From: Malurus cyaneus samueli | Taxonomy: Eukaryota > Chordata > Aves > Passeriformes > Maluridae | Length of the DNA stretch: 64,000 bases | Assembly: GCA_009741485.1 (NCBI GenBank) | Contig: CM019229.1 | Location: forward strand, 1,414,096-1,478,095 | Direction: 5' to 3' | In this document: piece after piece, positions 34,122 to 44,977 of the stretch | Position numbering within the stretch: the stretch's first letter is position 1 | How the letters are laid out: each line of letters begins with the position of its first letter | Translations under genes and position numbers: made by a program | Notes under the pieces: model-generated | The model's input: only the letters and a program-made list of their open reading frames with translations | The model's database searches: none | Told to the model about the DNA's origin: nothing

Positions 34122-34165
34122 CTTTCCAGGTATTTCTCGGAAAAGTCCACCATGGCGTGGTACAT
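34122..34165 (-). CDS. RGS3: RGS3 alternative first coding exon (MYHAMVDFSEKYLE form)
   Basis: ATG at 34165 starts MYHAMVDFSEKYLE. The exon ends AG|GTAGGA, and AG plus A of the 31415 exon makes Arg, then AKDMKNRLGIF, for a 186-residue product. The exon is only 44 coding bases. The strong donor, the phase match and the promoter-like DNA just upstream support it. The peptide resembles a short amphipathic N-terminus, a feature used for membrane binding in small R4 RGS proteins. I do not recall a named isoform with exactly this N-terminus, so the exon is supported by structure more than by homology. Confidence 0.75.
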
Positions 34166-34189
34166 GTGGGCCGGCAGCTGGGAGAGGAG

Positions 34190-34300
34190 CGAGTGCCGCA
34201 CCCCGGCCACCGCACCATAAATACGGGCGGCGCCGGCTGGGACCGCGCTGCGCAGCCAATGGCGCTGCCCGGAGCTCCCCGGAGCATCCTCTGCCGGCTC
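34190..34300 (-). promoter_or_regulatory. Putative promoter of the MYHAMVDF RGS3 form
   Basis: Reading on the minus strand, a TATA-like GTATTTATGG lies at 34225-34216. A CCAAT motif in inverted orientation lies at 34256-34260, about 40 bases further upstream, inside CpG-rich sequence. The spacing of CCAAT, TATA and the ATG at 34165 is typical of a compact promoter with a very short 5' UTR. Inferred from motifs only. Confidence 0.5.
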
Positions 34301-35312
34301 AAGGTGAGCGCGGAACCCGCTCGGCAACCGGCCCTGACCCCGCCGAGCCGGGGGGGCCGCGCCTCCCCCGCCAGCCCCGCTCCTCGGCTCCGCCACGCGG
34401 CCGGGGGGACGTCCCTGCTGCAAGGGCTTCGTTTTCATTTCAAGTGCCGGGGGGGAAATAATAAAAAAAGAGCTAAAAATAGTCGGCAGCGATGAGGCAG
34501 CGCGGGCCGACAGTGCCGCTCGCTGGCACAGCCGGCGAGGCCGGGCAGCTGCATGTGCGGCCCCCTCGCACCCCGAGCCGCTGGAACAACGTGTGGCTGC
34601 TCCACCTGCCCGGCACACGTGGACCCGGGCACAGGACACACAGCCCCGGGCATCCCCGTGGCCCTGGCACCCGGCCGGACCCGCGCTCTGGAGGAGTTGG
34701 TGCCGAACATCCTCACCCGTGCGCCTGCCCCGCTCAGCTGCAGCTGTGTCTGAGGACAGCAAAGGCCACGGCTGCCTTGTCCTTGCTCGGAGCCACGTTT
34801 TGGCCCCCCAAAGCCTTACCGGGAGCAGCCGGTGTCCCTCGGGGGTCCCTGCGGTCCCTGCTCCCTCCGCTGCCACAGATGTGCCGCGAGAGCTGAGCCT
34901 GACCCGCGGGGGGAAACCTCCCCATTCCACCTCCCCATTGCTCCTCCCGGCATGGGGCCAGCGGGAAGGAGGCCCCCAGCTCAGATTTCACCGCTTCCCT
35001 GTCCTCTGCCTGAACTCTCTGCAAGCTGGTTTTCCCAAGAGAAGGGGTCTTCACCCCATCAGAACACTGCGGAAGGGGGTGCCCCCAGCTGGGCTGGAGA
35101 GTGCCCCCACACACCCCCACCACCCTCCCCAGAAACAATTCCATCTGGAGTGAGACCCCAGGTCATGCATTTGCTGCTGCCTCTCTGGAAAAAGTCAGGG
35201 GAAAAGACAGGAGAGCCCTAAGGGCTGGCTGCTGGTACCAGCAGGGCTCAGCCGAGGTGACCCCACAAACAGCCCTGGCTCGCTCTGCTGCCACCCCTGA
35301 TGTGACACTTAC

Positions 35313-35386
35313 AGGCTCCTGCTCCGTTTCTTGCGGGAGGTCTCGTCCCCTTCGTCACAGCTGCACTCGGGGTCAGCTCCACTCAG
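35313..35386 (-). CDS. RGS3: RGS3 internal exon (SGADPECSC...RKKRSRSL)
   Basis: This 74-base exon has acceptor cccacag before 35386 and donor GTAAGTG from 35312. It starts in phase 0 and encodes LSGADPECSCDEGDETSRKK and RSRS, ending in CT that joins A of exon 31415 to make Leu. It corresponds to the human RGS3 stretch that begins MSGADTVGDDD and ends in a basic run (from memory): an acidic cluster followed by a basic cluster that may act as a nuclear-localisation signal (RKKRSR). It is used by the middle and long forms and skipped by the two short forms whose first exons lie downstream of it or splice past it. Confidence 0.93.
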
Positions 35387-36136
35387 CTGTGGGAGAAGAG
35401 AAAAGCGGCATCTGTATCACCACAGCAGGACATGTCCATGGGGTCACTCTGTGTCACCAACCAGCAGGGCCAGCACGGCCATGGTCCCCACAGCCACACA
35501 GAGCAGACCCACAGCACCCACAGGGCTCCTCCCTCATGATGGCGATGGCAGGGGACAAGCTTGGCACAGGAACCCCTCTCCCCTCTCTCGTTTCTCATCC
35601 TGTACCACCTGCAGCCCCTGCTCTTCCTGGAGTGTCCAAGCAGCCCCCACATTTGGTGGCCCAGGCACCCTCCAGGCTCAAGGTGTTGACTGTGGCACCT
35701 CCTACACGGGGGACATTCACATCTCTGTTCCTGATGCTCCTACTGCTGCCATGAACGGGCACAGGGACCTCTCCCCAACTCAAAGAGCCCCCCAGAACCA
35801 GGCTGAGCACCCCAAATCGATCAGGAGCTCCCAGAAGTCCCCAGGCAGGAAAAATCAGAGCAGTTCACCCATCATTGAATCACATCATTGCAGTTTACAA
35901 GTCTGAGGAGCATCCAGAGGCCTCTGCTCCCCAACCACTGACCCAGGATAAGCCAAAGGGACCTGGGATGTGCCACGAGCTCGGGGCAGCCTCCACACAG
36001 CCCCTGGGGCAGGCGGGGAGACCCCTGGATTCACCACAGCACGGGGTCTTCAATCCATCCCTTCCTGCACGCCGCAGATGCTCACAGCGCGCCCTGCATC
36101 CCGCCCTGCAGCACCCCCGACCCGGCAGGGGCTCAC

Positions 36137-36241
36137 CCCGCGCTCCGGGGGCTGCCAGGCGCTTTCCAGGATCAGCACCCGCGGCCGGGCCGTGGGAACG
36201 CAGCGCTCAGCCCGCAGCCCCGCGCCCGAGCCTTCGGACAT
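36137..36241 (-). CDS. Candidate novel RGS3 first coding exon (hypothetical)
   Basis: In a CpG-rich intronic island, an ATG at 36241 (G at -3) opens 35 codons beginning MSEGSGAGLRAERC and ending ESAWQPPERG, followed by the donor-like GGG|GTGAGC. The exon would end in phase 0, which is exactly what exon 35386-35313 needs, giving a 231-residue RGS3 form. I recognise no homologue of the peptide, and the frame is open far upstream, as expected by chance in GC-rich DNA. Phase compatibility has a one-in-three chance of being accidental. Treat as a prediction only. Confidence 0.3.
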
Positions 36242-36868
36242 TTCCTTCCACGCTGTGCCCGCGTTTCCGGAGCTTATCGGCCCCGAACAATGCGGCCCTC
36301 GCCGAGCGCCTTCCCCGGGCCGCTCCGGCCCCGGCAGACGGGCTGGCCGGGGCTTCCTGCCATTGTCCGGAGAGGCTCCGTGCTCGGGGACAAAAGGCAG
36401 CAGCCGAGCTCTCCCGAGGAGTCCCAGCGCTCCCCGCAGCGCCCAGTACAACAACCAGCTCTGCGGGACGGAGGAGAGCAGGGAGGAACAGAGGGCACGA
36501 AGAGGTTAAAAAGGGCCGTGGAATGAGCCCCTCTGAAACACTCCCAGATGGGAAAAGAACCGAGAGCCTTGATGGATGTGATGGCCCTGCGGCCGAGGCC
36601 ACCCGGTGCAGGCGCTGCCAGCGCTCGACCGCTTGGCGGGGGAATTCCACATGGGAATTGTACATCAGTGTCCTGCTCCAAAAACCTCGGAGGTTTCACT
36701 GAACTATTCAAAGGCATAGATGAATAAAATTCCCTCCAAAGTGTAGGCAGGGGGTGGCAGTAGCCCAAAACCCCATGGATGTGGCAGCTCAGCTCCGTGT
36801 CCGGCTTCCCTGACTGCTGCAGACGCTCCACAGGCAGCTGGGCAAGGGGAGAGGGAGAATGGGAGTGG

Positions 36869-37078
36869 GGCAATGGGAGCAGATCAGTGGGAATGGGGCA
36901 GTGGGAACGGGACACTGGGAATGGGGCAGTGGGAATGGGGCAGTGGGAACGGGACACTGGGAATGGGGCAGTGGGAATGGGACAGTGGGAACAGGATACT
37001 GGGAATGGGGCAGTGGGAACGGGACAGTGGGGAGGGGACAGTGGGAACAGAGCAGTGCAAACAGGGCACTAGGAACAG
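36869..37078. repeat. G-rich minisatellite, gggaatggggcagt type
   Basis: Units of 14 bases (gggaatggggcagt, gggaacgggacact) alternate to form a 28-base higher-order unit, about 7 times, decaying on the high side into gggaggggacagt and ggaacagagcagt. Confidence 0.92.
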
Positions 37079-37362
37079 GCAGAGGTGCCCAAGGGGACAC
37101 ACGGGCAGGGGGGTGAATGCTCCGGGCAGCCAGAGCTGCTGCAGGCTCACTGCTCTCACCGCCGGCACCGGCTGCCCAATCCCTGCCCCAAAAACCCTGC
37201 GCCAGAGCAGTTTAACCCAGGCGAGCTCGGTTCACCTCTGCAGGAAAACATCCACCCAGAGCAGAGCAGGAAGAGCAGCCAGAGGCTCCCGGGGCGGGGT
37301 GCGGCTCGTTATGGGGTGCCCCAGCGGGGACACGCAGCGAGCTCGGATCGGGCAGGGCTGCA

Positions 37363-38030
37363 GGGCTGCAGGGGTGAGGGGTGCAGGGTGCAGGGTGAGG
37401 GGTGCAGGGGTGCAGGGGTGCAGGGGTGCAGGGGTGCAGGGCTGCAGGGCTGCAGGGGTGAAGGGCTGCAGGGGTGCAGGGGTGCAGGGGTGCAGGGGTG
37501 CAGGGCTGCAGGGGTGCAGGGGTGCAGGGTGCAGGGGTGCAGGGTGCAGGGGTGCAGGGCGTGCGGGTGCAGGGAGGGGTGCAGGGTGCAGGGGTGCAGG
37601 GCTGCAGGGTGCAGGGGTGCAGGGTGCAGGGGTGCAGGGTGAAGGGCTGCAGGGATGCAGGGGTGAAGGGCTGCAGGGTGCAGGGGTGAGGGTGCAGGGG
37701 GGAGGGCTGCAGGGGTGAGGGCTGCAGGGGTGCAGTGTTACAGGTTCGGGACTGCAGGAATGCAGGGCAGAGGGATTACAGGACTGCAGGCTCGGGGCTC
37801 AGGGCTGCAGGGGTGCAGGTTCAGGATGGCAGGAATGCAGGAATGTAGGGTTGCAGGGTTACAGGGTTACAGGACTGCAGACTCGGGGCTCAGGGCTGCA
37901 GGGTTACAAGTGCAGGGTTGCAGGGTTACAGAGACACGGAGCTGCAGGACAGCAGGCTCAGTGTTGGGGCTGCAGGCTCGAGGCTGCAGGGTTATGGGGC
38001 TGCATGGCTGCAGGCTCGGGGCTGCACACA
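37363..38030. repeat. G-rich minisatellite, tgcagggg type
   Basis: Dozens of 7-8 base units (tgcaggg, tgcagggg) occur to about 37740, then a degenerate continuation with gttacagg and aggctcgggg units. All forward frames are open through it (GCRGAGVQG-type peptides), so those frames are meaningless. Regular runs of three or four G separated by four bases fit the G-quadruplex rule on the plus strand. Confidence 0.95.
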
Positions 38031-38097
38031 CCGCGGCACTGTGAGCCCTCTTTCGGGCTCCCTCCCAACCGCACTGACGGGACGCTCACAGCCGGCG

Positions 38098-38122
38098 CTG
38101 TCACTGTCACTGTCACTGTCAC
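38098..38122. repeat. (tgtcac)n microsatellite
   Basis: About four units of a hexamer, tgtcac. Confidence 0.9.
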
Positions 38123-39366
38123 CCCCGCACGTGCGGCAGGCAGCGCCTGTGTCCCCGACACAAAGGTGGCTTCTCTTTATCGGGACTGGCGCGGGGCTGA
38201 ACCCACCCCTTCCCCCACAGACACACACCCTCCCACACACAACTGCTGGCATCAGTCTCCAAGAGATTTTGGGCTCCCTGTCAGACCCCAGCCCTATCCC
38301 AGCAATCTGCCAGCCCGGGAAGGGCTGTCACCAGCTGGCCAGGGACTCTGAGTCTAAAAAGTGCTCCAGAAAACAGCATCAGGGTGGATTTTCAAGCAGC
38401 ATGAGCATGGCAGTGAAGCCATCATGGGTTTAACCCCAGGACCCTGCAGCAGCCTCTCCTGCCACGGACCCCAGCTCTCTGGAGCTGAATGTGGCTCTGC
38501 AGGGTGTTCCTGAGCAGCCACAGGACCCTGAGCAGAGAACAGGACCCTGAGCAATGGACTGTGGTCCTGTGCTCCGTACCAGAGCCCTGAGTAGCGCCCA
38601 AAGCCAGGGCAGCAGCACCCAGAGCCCCCGGCAGCACCCAGAGCTGCAGCAGGGCAGAGCAGGGTGTGGGGCCAGAGGCCACTCTCAGCCTCCTGCCAGT
38701 GTCACCCAGGGAGAACAGCAACAGCAGCACCGGCCATGAGTGATCTTGGCACTGTCACCTCATTCCTGCAGCAGTGCAGCCAGGGCCAGCCCTGCTCTGG
38801 GGGTTCAGGGAGCACCCCAGGGCCTCGGGATTGCCCAGGCCAGCCCCATGCAGAGCTCCCTCGGCACAGCCTCTGCTGCTCCTGCTGCGTGGCAGGGTCA
38901 CACCTCACTGCTGACCACGTCTGTTTGCTGAGATCAGCCCCCACCACAGCCAGAGCCCTGCAGGAGCTGGTGGGACAGAGAGTCTCATCCTGGCATCCCC
39001 TGCACTCTGGGGACTCTGTCACCGGGGTCTCTCTGGGGTCCTGGCCCTGCTGTGGGCAGTTCTTTGCCAGCACAGATCCCCAGTGCACCTCTGTCTGTGC
39101 CCGTCCCAGCAGGCACCAGCCCAGGCCATGGCACCCGCAGGATGTGGGTGCAGTGGTGGGGATGGTCACCCACGGCCCCAGCACGCTGCTCTGGGGAATG
39201 TCCCAGGGCTGAGCACCTCCCAGAGCTGGGACCTTCCTGACCGCTCAGAGGGCAGCTTTGCCGTGGTCTTGGAGACAGGGGCCCCCCAGCCAGGACACAC
39301 AGGACACCTCCCCTGAGGAGCTCTCCCACCCTCACAGCACCCCCGGAGCCTGTGCCAGCCCCGTAC

Positions 39367-40017
39367 CTTCCTGTGGCCCGAAAACAGCAGCGTCAGCTGG
39401 TGAATGGAGCCGCCGTTCTTGACCAGCTCTTTCTTGAGGGTCCTGGGGGAGGGCAGTGCCCAGTGGGCGGCGGTGCCCTGGCCCTCGGAGCAGTTGAGGG
39501 TGGTGTCCGAGGTGAAGCAGTGGCCCTTGGCCTCCTGCAGCAGGCTGCCCTCGCTGTGGGTGCGGCGCCGCAGCGATCCCTGCACGCTCAGCGTGTAGCC
39601 GGCCTGCCCGCCCGACGTCTCGATCATGCTGCTGCGCTTCAGCTCGTTCCTGTCCAGGTACTGCTCGTCGCTGTCCTCCTCCTCCTCCTCATCTTCATCC
39701 TCCTCATCCTCCTCCTCGTCCTCCTCGTCGTCCTCGCCGTCCGTGGTGCTGCCCGCCGTGCCCGCCGCGCTCCGGCTGAAGGTGCTGTCGAGCCGCAGCT
39801 CGGGGATGACAAAGGCCGGCAGGGAGCTGGGCTGCTCCTCTCCCTTAGCCGTGGCCATCGGCTGCTTCTCCGCCAGGAGAGGAGCCTGGGTGGCTCCCAG
39901 AGCGTCCCAGGGCTCGGCCAGAGATGCTGCCTTGGCAGCCAGAGCGGCAGCACCCACTGCTGCCTTCCCATCCTCCGAGTGCATCTGCCCCGGCGTCTCG
40001 GCGTCCGTCTCCAGCAT
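39367..40017 (-). CDS. RGS3: RGS3 large exon (acidic region, SSMIET, RRRTHSEGS)
   Basis: This 651-base exon is 217 codons, phase 0 at both ends, with acceptor cag before 40017 and donor GTACGG from 39366. It begins with ATG (MLETDAETPGQ), which can serve as an internal start or be read through from exon 55163-55041. Residues 1-100 are Ala/Glu-rich. Then PAFVIPELRLDSTF, a run of about 30 Asp/Glu, NELKRSSMIETSGG, SLRRRTHSEGSLLQE (basophilic kinase/14-3-3-like site), SDTTLNCSEG and LKKELVKNGGSIHQLTLLFS follow. All of these blocks match mammalian RGS3 except that the long mammalian Pro/Gln/Asp (PPGQDLPP-type) repeat is absent, so the exon is shorter. The acidic run is encoded by an impure trinucleotide repeat that may vary in length. 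The antisense strand is also open here, as a shadow. Confidence 0.94.
39666..39740 (-). repeat. Trinucleotide repeat encoding the RGS3 acidic run
   Basis: Impure tcc/tcg/tct triplets on the plus strand read as GAG/GAC/GAA codons in the RGS3 frame, giving the Asp/Glu tract. Mammalian RGS3 has an acidic tract at the same place, so the tract is conserved although its exact length probably is not. Confidence 0.85.
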
Positions 40018-41774
40018 CTGCCCAGAGGAGAAGATAAAGGATGAAAGCAGAAGCACCCCAAATCTGTCTGGACACCTTCCCGGGGACCTTTCCCCTCCTA
40101 ACACCCCACCCACAAGGCTGGCACCGATCTGCACAACCCTAACAGTGCTCTGGTGGGGTGCGATGGCACCGTCCCCATGTGCGCAGGTGGTGGCGCGTCA
40201 CCCATCGCTGTGTCAGCACCCAGTCCTGCTCCTGATCCCTGGAACGCCGGGTTCCCCTGCTGGCAGGGGGGCGATGGTGGCACTCAGCCCCTCCTGCAGC
40301 ACCCGGCAGCACCAGTGTATCTTGAGGAACCTCCGGATGCGGGCTGGGCTGCAGCGCAGAGGCAGAGCCGGTGACAGCTCCTCACCCCGATGGCTCCCCT
40401 GTGTCCCCTGGGAGCCGCTGGGGGGGCTCAGCCCTGCAGGGACCTTCCCCGAGGGCTGCCGAGAAATCCAGCGGCTCCTGCAGCAGCTCTGGCCCCTCCT
40501 GCACCGCGTTATCAAACACCAACGGGAAGCTCCGGGCTCTGCCCATCCCTGGATTGCCCCGGCTCAGCCCAGGGCTCTGGGCAAGCCCTGCAAAACCACA
40601 GCCACTTCTGCCTGCCCCTCTCGGGTTTTTAAGCCTTTAGGGCTGGTTTTTCCAGGGTTTTTTTTTGCAGCTGGGGAAGGCCTGAGCAAGCTCTGTCCTT
40701 TCAAATGGAAAAGCCCAAGGGGAAAAACCTCCCAGGTTTTTTTTTCTTCTTGTGAGCAGAGAGGAAGCCTGCGATGAGCCCCCACTGCCAGAGTGGGGTC
40801 CTGTGCAATTTCTGACTAAGCCAAAGAGATAAAACCAGCCCGGCAGGAGAAAAAGACCAAAGGGGTGAAAAATCCTCCCTTTGGGAAGCAATTCCTTCCT
40901 ACACAGATCCTGGGGCAGGGGCTACTGCACAGGACCACCCCAAGATAACAAATCACACAGAAAAGCAGTCACTGTATCCCCAGCTGTTCACACAAACCCA
41001 ATGACAACCAGAAAGTTGCACTCAACACAGCCATCCCTCTGTAAAAATTGATTTGAGCTTCCAAAAGGGCAGCAGCCCCAGGAATCAGCCCATCCAGCCT
41101 CACATCCCATTGGGAAGAGGCACCCATGGAGTGGACAGAGGTTGTACCCCCATGGGGGTCCCAGCCTGCGACAGCATCCCCTGGGACAGCCACCCCGCTG
41201 CTGGACACCCCTCACCCACAGGTGATAACCCAGCCCTGCACACCCCAAGACTGCTGTGGGGAGATGTTGGGCTGCAAAAACTGCTGTCACCCCCAGGAAC
41301 CTCCCCGGGGGTGAGCCCCACAGAAGGGACAGCACAGAGCCCACCAGCAGCCCCTGCCTGAGCTCACAGGGCAGAGCTGGAGAGTTTTCCAGGGAGATGC
41401 TGGAGCTCAGTGCCCCAGGCAGCTGGCAGCACATGGGAGCTTTGTCCTGTTTTATGACACCCAAAGGGTCCCTTGTGACACCCATAGCACAGAGCACGGG
41501 CTCTCTCCCACCCATCCTGACTGGCGCCAGCAGTGACTCAGCATCACCTGAACTCCCCCAGTGAGTCTGAAGACTTAAATTCAGAGCCTACCCCGTGCTT
41601 GGCCCCTTCCTGAGATCACGCCACCCATGAAACAGTTGGATTTGGTGCCAGGCACAAAGCAGATGCTCCTTTCAAGCCATCCTTGGGGCTGTTCCAGTGC
41701 CCCCAGTGATTCCTGGTAAGAAGGGAATGCTTTCAGGCTTGCCAGGCAAGGCTGCCATTGGCACCAGCATGTGC

Positions 41775-42035
41775 CTGAACGATGCTGCTTCTGTTTTATT
41801 TGTCTTGCAATCACTGTCATCATTATCTCATGAAATAATTAGAGGAAAAACCCATACAGCCCTTGAGTCACTCCCCACAAAGCCCTACCCAACACCGCCT
41901 ATCTGCCCAGTCCTCCTGCTCACATTGCTGGGTGCCTGCATCAGATAAGGTCCTCCAAGGAAATGAACAGGCTCCTTTAAAATAAGAGACATTTGGGGAT
42001 TAAATTAAATCCCTGCACTAATTCAATCAGAGCCT
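41775..42035. promoter_or_regulatory. Candidate conserved non-coding element
   Basis: AT-rich block with tcattatctcatgaaataat (GATA plus TAAT), gggattaaattaaatccc (an imperfect palindrome) and cactaattcaatc. It is non-coding and lies about 1.8 kb upstream of the large exon. Inferred. Confidence 0.35.
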
Positions 42036-42337
42036 CTGCAGCTCTCCTCTGGCATGGAGGGGATGAGCAGCAGCCTCACCACGAGCGAGGGTTGGTTCCA
42101 TCTCGGGCTGAGAGCATCACCAGGGCTGTGAGATCCTGTCTGCACAGGGCTGAGCTCTGCTCAGCATCACCTGGGGTGGGGAGAGACGGGGGAAGAGAGG
42201 CAGCAATGCCATCACTGACAGCCCACAGCTCTGCTCCTGGCTGGAGGCACCAGGGACTTCACCAGCACGAAGCCACCTTGCTGCCCAAAGCTGGCTTGGG
42301 ACCTCTAGGTTGGGGATGTGACCAGGTTTCACAGAGG

Positions 42338-42690
42338 CACAGAATGGTTTGGGCTGGAAGGGACCTTAAAGCCATTCAGTGCCACCCCTGCCATGGCAGG
42401 GACACCTCCCACTGTCCCAGGCTGCTCCCAGCCCCAATGTCCAGCCTGGCCTTGGGCACTGCCAGGGATCCAGGGGCAGCCACAGCTTCTCTGGGCACCC
42501 TGTGCCAGGGCCTCCCCACCCTCCCAGAGAACAATTCCTGCCCAATATCCCATCCATCCCTGCCCTCTGGCACTGGGAAGCCATTCCCTGTGTCCTGTCA
42601 CCCCAGACCCTCATCCAAAGTCCCTCTCCAGCTCTCCTGGAGTCCCTTTAGGCCCTGCAAAGGGCTCTGAGCTCTTCGTGGATCCTTTGA
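42338..42690 (-). mobile_element. CR1 LINE 3' end
   Basis: It begins cagaatggtttgggctggaa and follows the standard CR1 order to ctttaggccctgcaaagggc. It is close in sequence to the CR1-A copy at 7676, minus strand, 5'-truncated, with no open frame. Confidence 0.9.
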
Positions 42691-44737
42691 GCAGCTTTTC
42701 CAGTACCTGAAGGGTGCTGGCACCTTCTCACCACTTCATGTGGCCAAGGGACTGCTGGAGGAGGCAGCAGTGGAGGCAGTGCTGCGGCTGAGGTGCTGCC
42801 TCCCAGACTCACCCTAAACGTTCCACACTCTCACTGCAGCAGCAGCAGCTCAGGAGCCAGCAGCCAACATCTGGATTTCTCCATTCTCACTGCCTCAGTG
42901 CTCTCAGCATCTGGGTCTCCCTGCATTCAACATGCAGATTTCCCTTTTTTTCACCATCTGCATCTTGCCCTCCTCAACACCTAGGTCTCCCTGCACTCAG
43001 CAAGTTGCTCTTCCCATTCCCAGACCTGGGTTTCCCTGGACTCCAATCTCCATCCTCCCTGGAGGATCTCACACTTCACTATTTCAGTTTCTATCTCAGA
43101 CTGAGTGGCCACAGCAGCATGTCCTGAGAAGGGGAAGAGGAAGCAGAAGCAAGAGCTGCCTCCAAACCCCCCGGGCTGGCAATCTGGGGTCATTTTAGGG
43201 AAGGGGGAAGATAGGGCTGAGACTGGACCAACAGTTCCTAAGAATGACCTCCTCATTGAACAGGTGTTACACACTCCAAAATAAACCAACACTGCCCTGC
43301 CTGCTCCGACATCCTCAAACCTTGCCCTTATTATCCACTTCCTGGGTTCCCTTTGCCTTCAAAGATTGTTCACTGCCTCAAAAATGTAAATTTTTTCACA
43401 TTTTTTCAAGTTTTACTGAAGCCAAGACAGGTCAGAAGTCCTGCATACCCTCTACTCCTTGGTCTGTAACTCGAGTAGGTTTTTCTGAGTTGCTGCTCCC
43501 AACCAGGGCTGTTCCAGTTTGCCAGCAGAGGAAATTTCAACCACCAGATGTGGGAAATTTCAACGACCATCAGCAGAGCCTTGACTTCTCCACAATTTCT
43601 TTAAACAATGTGGCCTTGCTGGTGGCCCACAGCTGGGATTTCCAGCTGGGAAAGCCCAGCCTTGGAGACAGCCCAGCTGGGAGCTGAAAACCGCCCTGCC
43701 CTTGCCCTGGTGATGCCAGGTCTCCCACTGCCAGAATGTGGCATTCCCTGAAATCCCCAGCTCAGGGAGGTCAGAGATTTTTTTTTTTGAGACTCATTTC
43801 AAAGCCTCTGCTCCTCTCAGTCAGGCTGAGCAATGCCTGGCCACGGGGACATTTAATTCAGCCTTTCCTGGCTCCAGATGGGGACGCTCAGGTTTTCTAT
43901 TTCTTTTGTGATGATGCTGAGGGAGTGGAGGCAAAACAGAGCTCAGAGAGCTGCCCTGCACCCAGGTACCTCCTCAGCCAAAATCAGGGGCTGGAAAAAG
44001 CAGGGAAGTCCCTGCAGGACTGTTGGACATGGATGAGAGCAGGAGAGCAAAGGCTGCGCTGCTGCAGCTGTGCTCTCAGCTGGGAGCAGTGAATGGAGCT
44101 CCCAAGGTGCTGCTGAAGAGCCGACCTTGTGTCCCATGGGGGAACCTCTCTGGCTCCTGCTGCCCTTGCAGGTATCTCTGTTCCAAGGTGCCTCACTTGT
44201 CCCAAAAGCATTTCACTCCAGGGGAATGAGACCAACTCTCTCCCCAGGGGTGTTTCAGGAGAGATTCAGGCAGCTTTGCTGCTGGCACTGGGTTCCCTGT
44301 GCTGGAGTAACACCACATCCCACAGCAGAGGAATTGCAGGGAAAATAGTACCTACATCATCCAGGGAAACATCAACCCTTCCAAAATAGGTTTCTCCTAT
44401 AGCAGAAGGAAAATATTTTACAATTTCGGTTCTTAGCATGGACAAACTGTGCCCAGATCCACCAGATCAGAAACTTCTACCTGTGAAATGCCAATGAGCA
44501 CCTTTAGGATTTAAAAAGTGACAGTTGAGAACCAAGGAAGCTCACAGCTACAGGAACAGCATCCCCACAGCACGGGGCTGAGGGGAACAAAGCAAAGCCA
44601 GAAATGCAAAGGAGAACCACCAAAACTTGAGAAAATCTTCATGGGAGTCATTGTGAAAGTGCTCACGAGGAACATTCACCGAGCTCTGCCCAGGGCTCCC
44701 TGCACAGCCGGGTTTTCTACCCACTCCCTCCTTCATT

Positions 44738-44802
44738 ACCGCAGCAATGAATAATTGATCCGAGCAATTAGTGTAACAGCTAAAGCAGCTAAAGCGGGTG
44801 TA
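44738..44802. promoter_or_regulatory. Candidate short regulatory element
   Basis: gcaatgaataattgatccga and gcaattagtgtaacagc carry two TAAT-type cores and a GATC between them in otherwise GC-rich intron. Weak evidence. Confidence 0.25.
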
Positions 44803-44977
44803 TCATCCCGAACAGCAGGATCAGCAGTGCCTAGGGCAGGGCAGTGAGGCACAGATGGGAGACCGGGGGGGCGGGGAATGTTTGTACCACCCTAAAAACC
44901 GGGGCGTGAGCTGCCTCCGAGCCCTGGCAGGAGAATCTGTCCTCGAGGGAGGAAGCGGTCCCATGATTCCCGCACAG

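Larger units (their letters stand above)
35387..39366 (-). other. RGS3 intron with repeat arrays and a CpG island
   Basis: This intron runs between the large exon and exon 35386. A CpG-rich island at about 36050-36480 holds the candidate first exon. Two G-rich arrays and a gtcact repeat follow. No other conserved coding segment was seen. Confidence 0.75.

Noticed and set aside
36873..37718. 281-codon plus-strand frame (GNGTVG and GAGVQG repeats)
   Set aside because: Translation of G-rich minisatellites; all forward frames give similar peptides.
39626..40777. 383-codon plus-strand frame (poly-Ser)
   Set aside because: Antisense shadow of the RGS3 acidic exon; poly-Ser comes from tcc triplets that encode Glu/Asp on the real strand.
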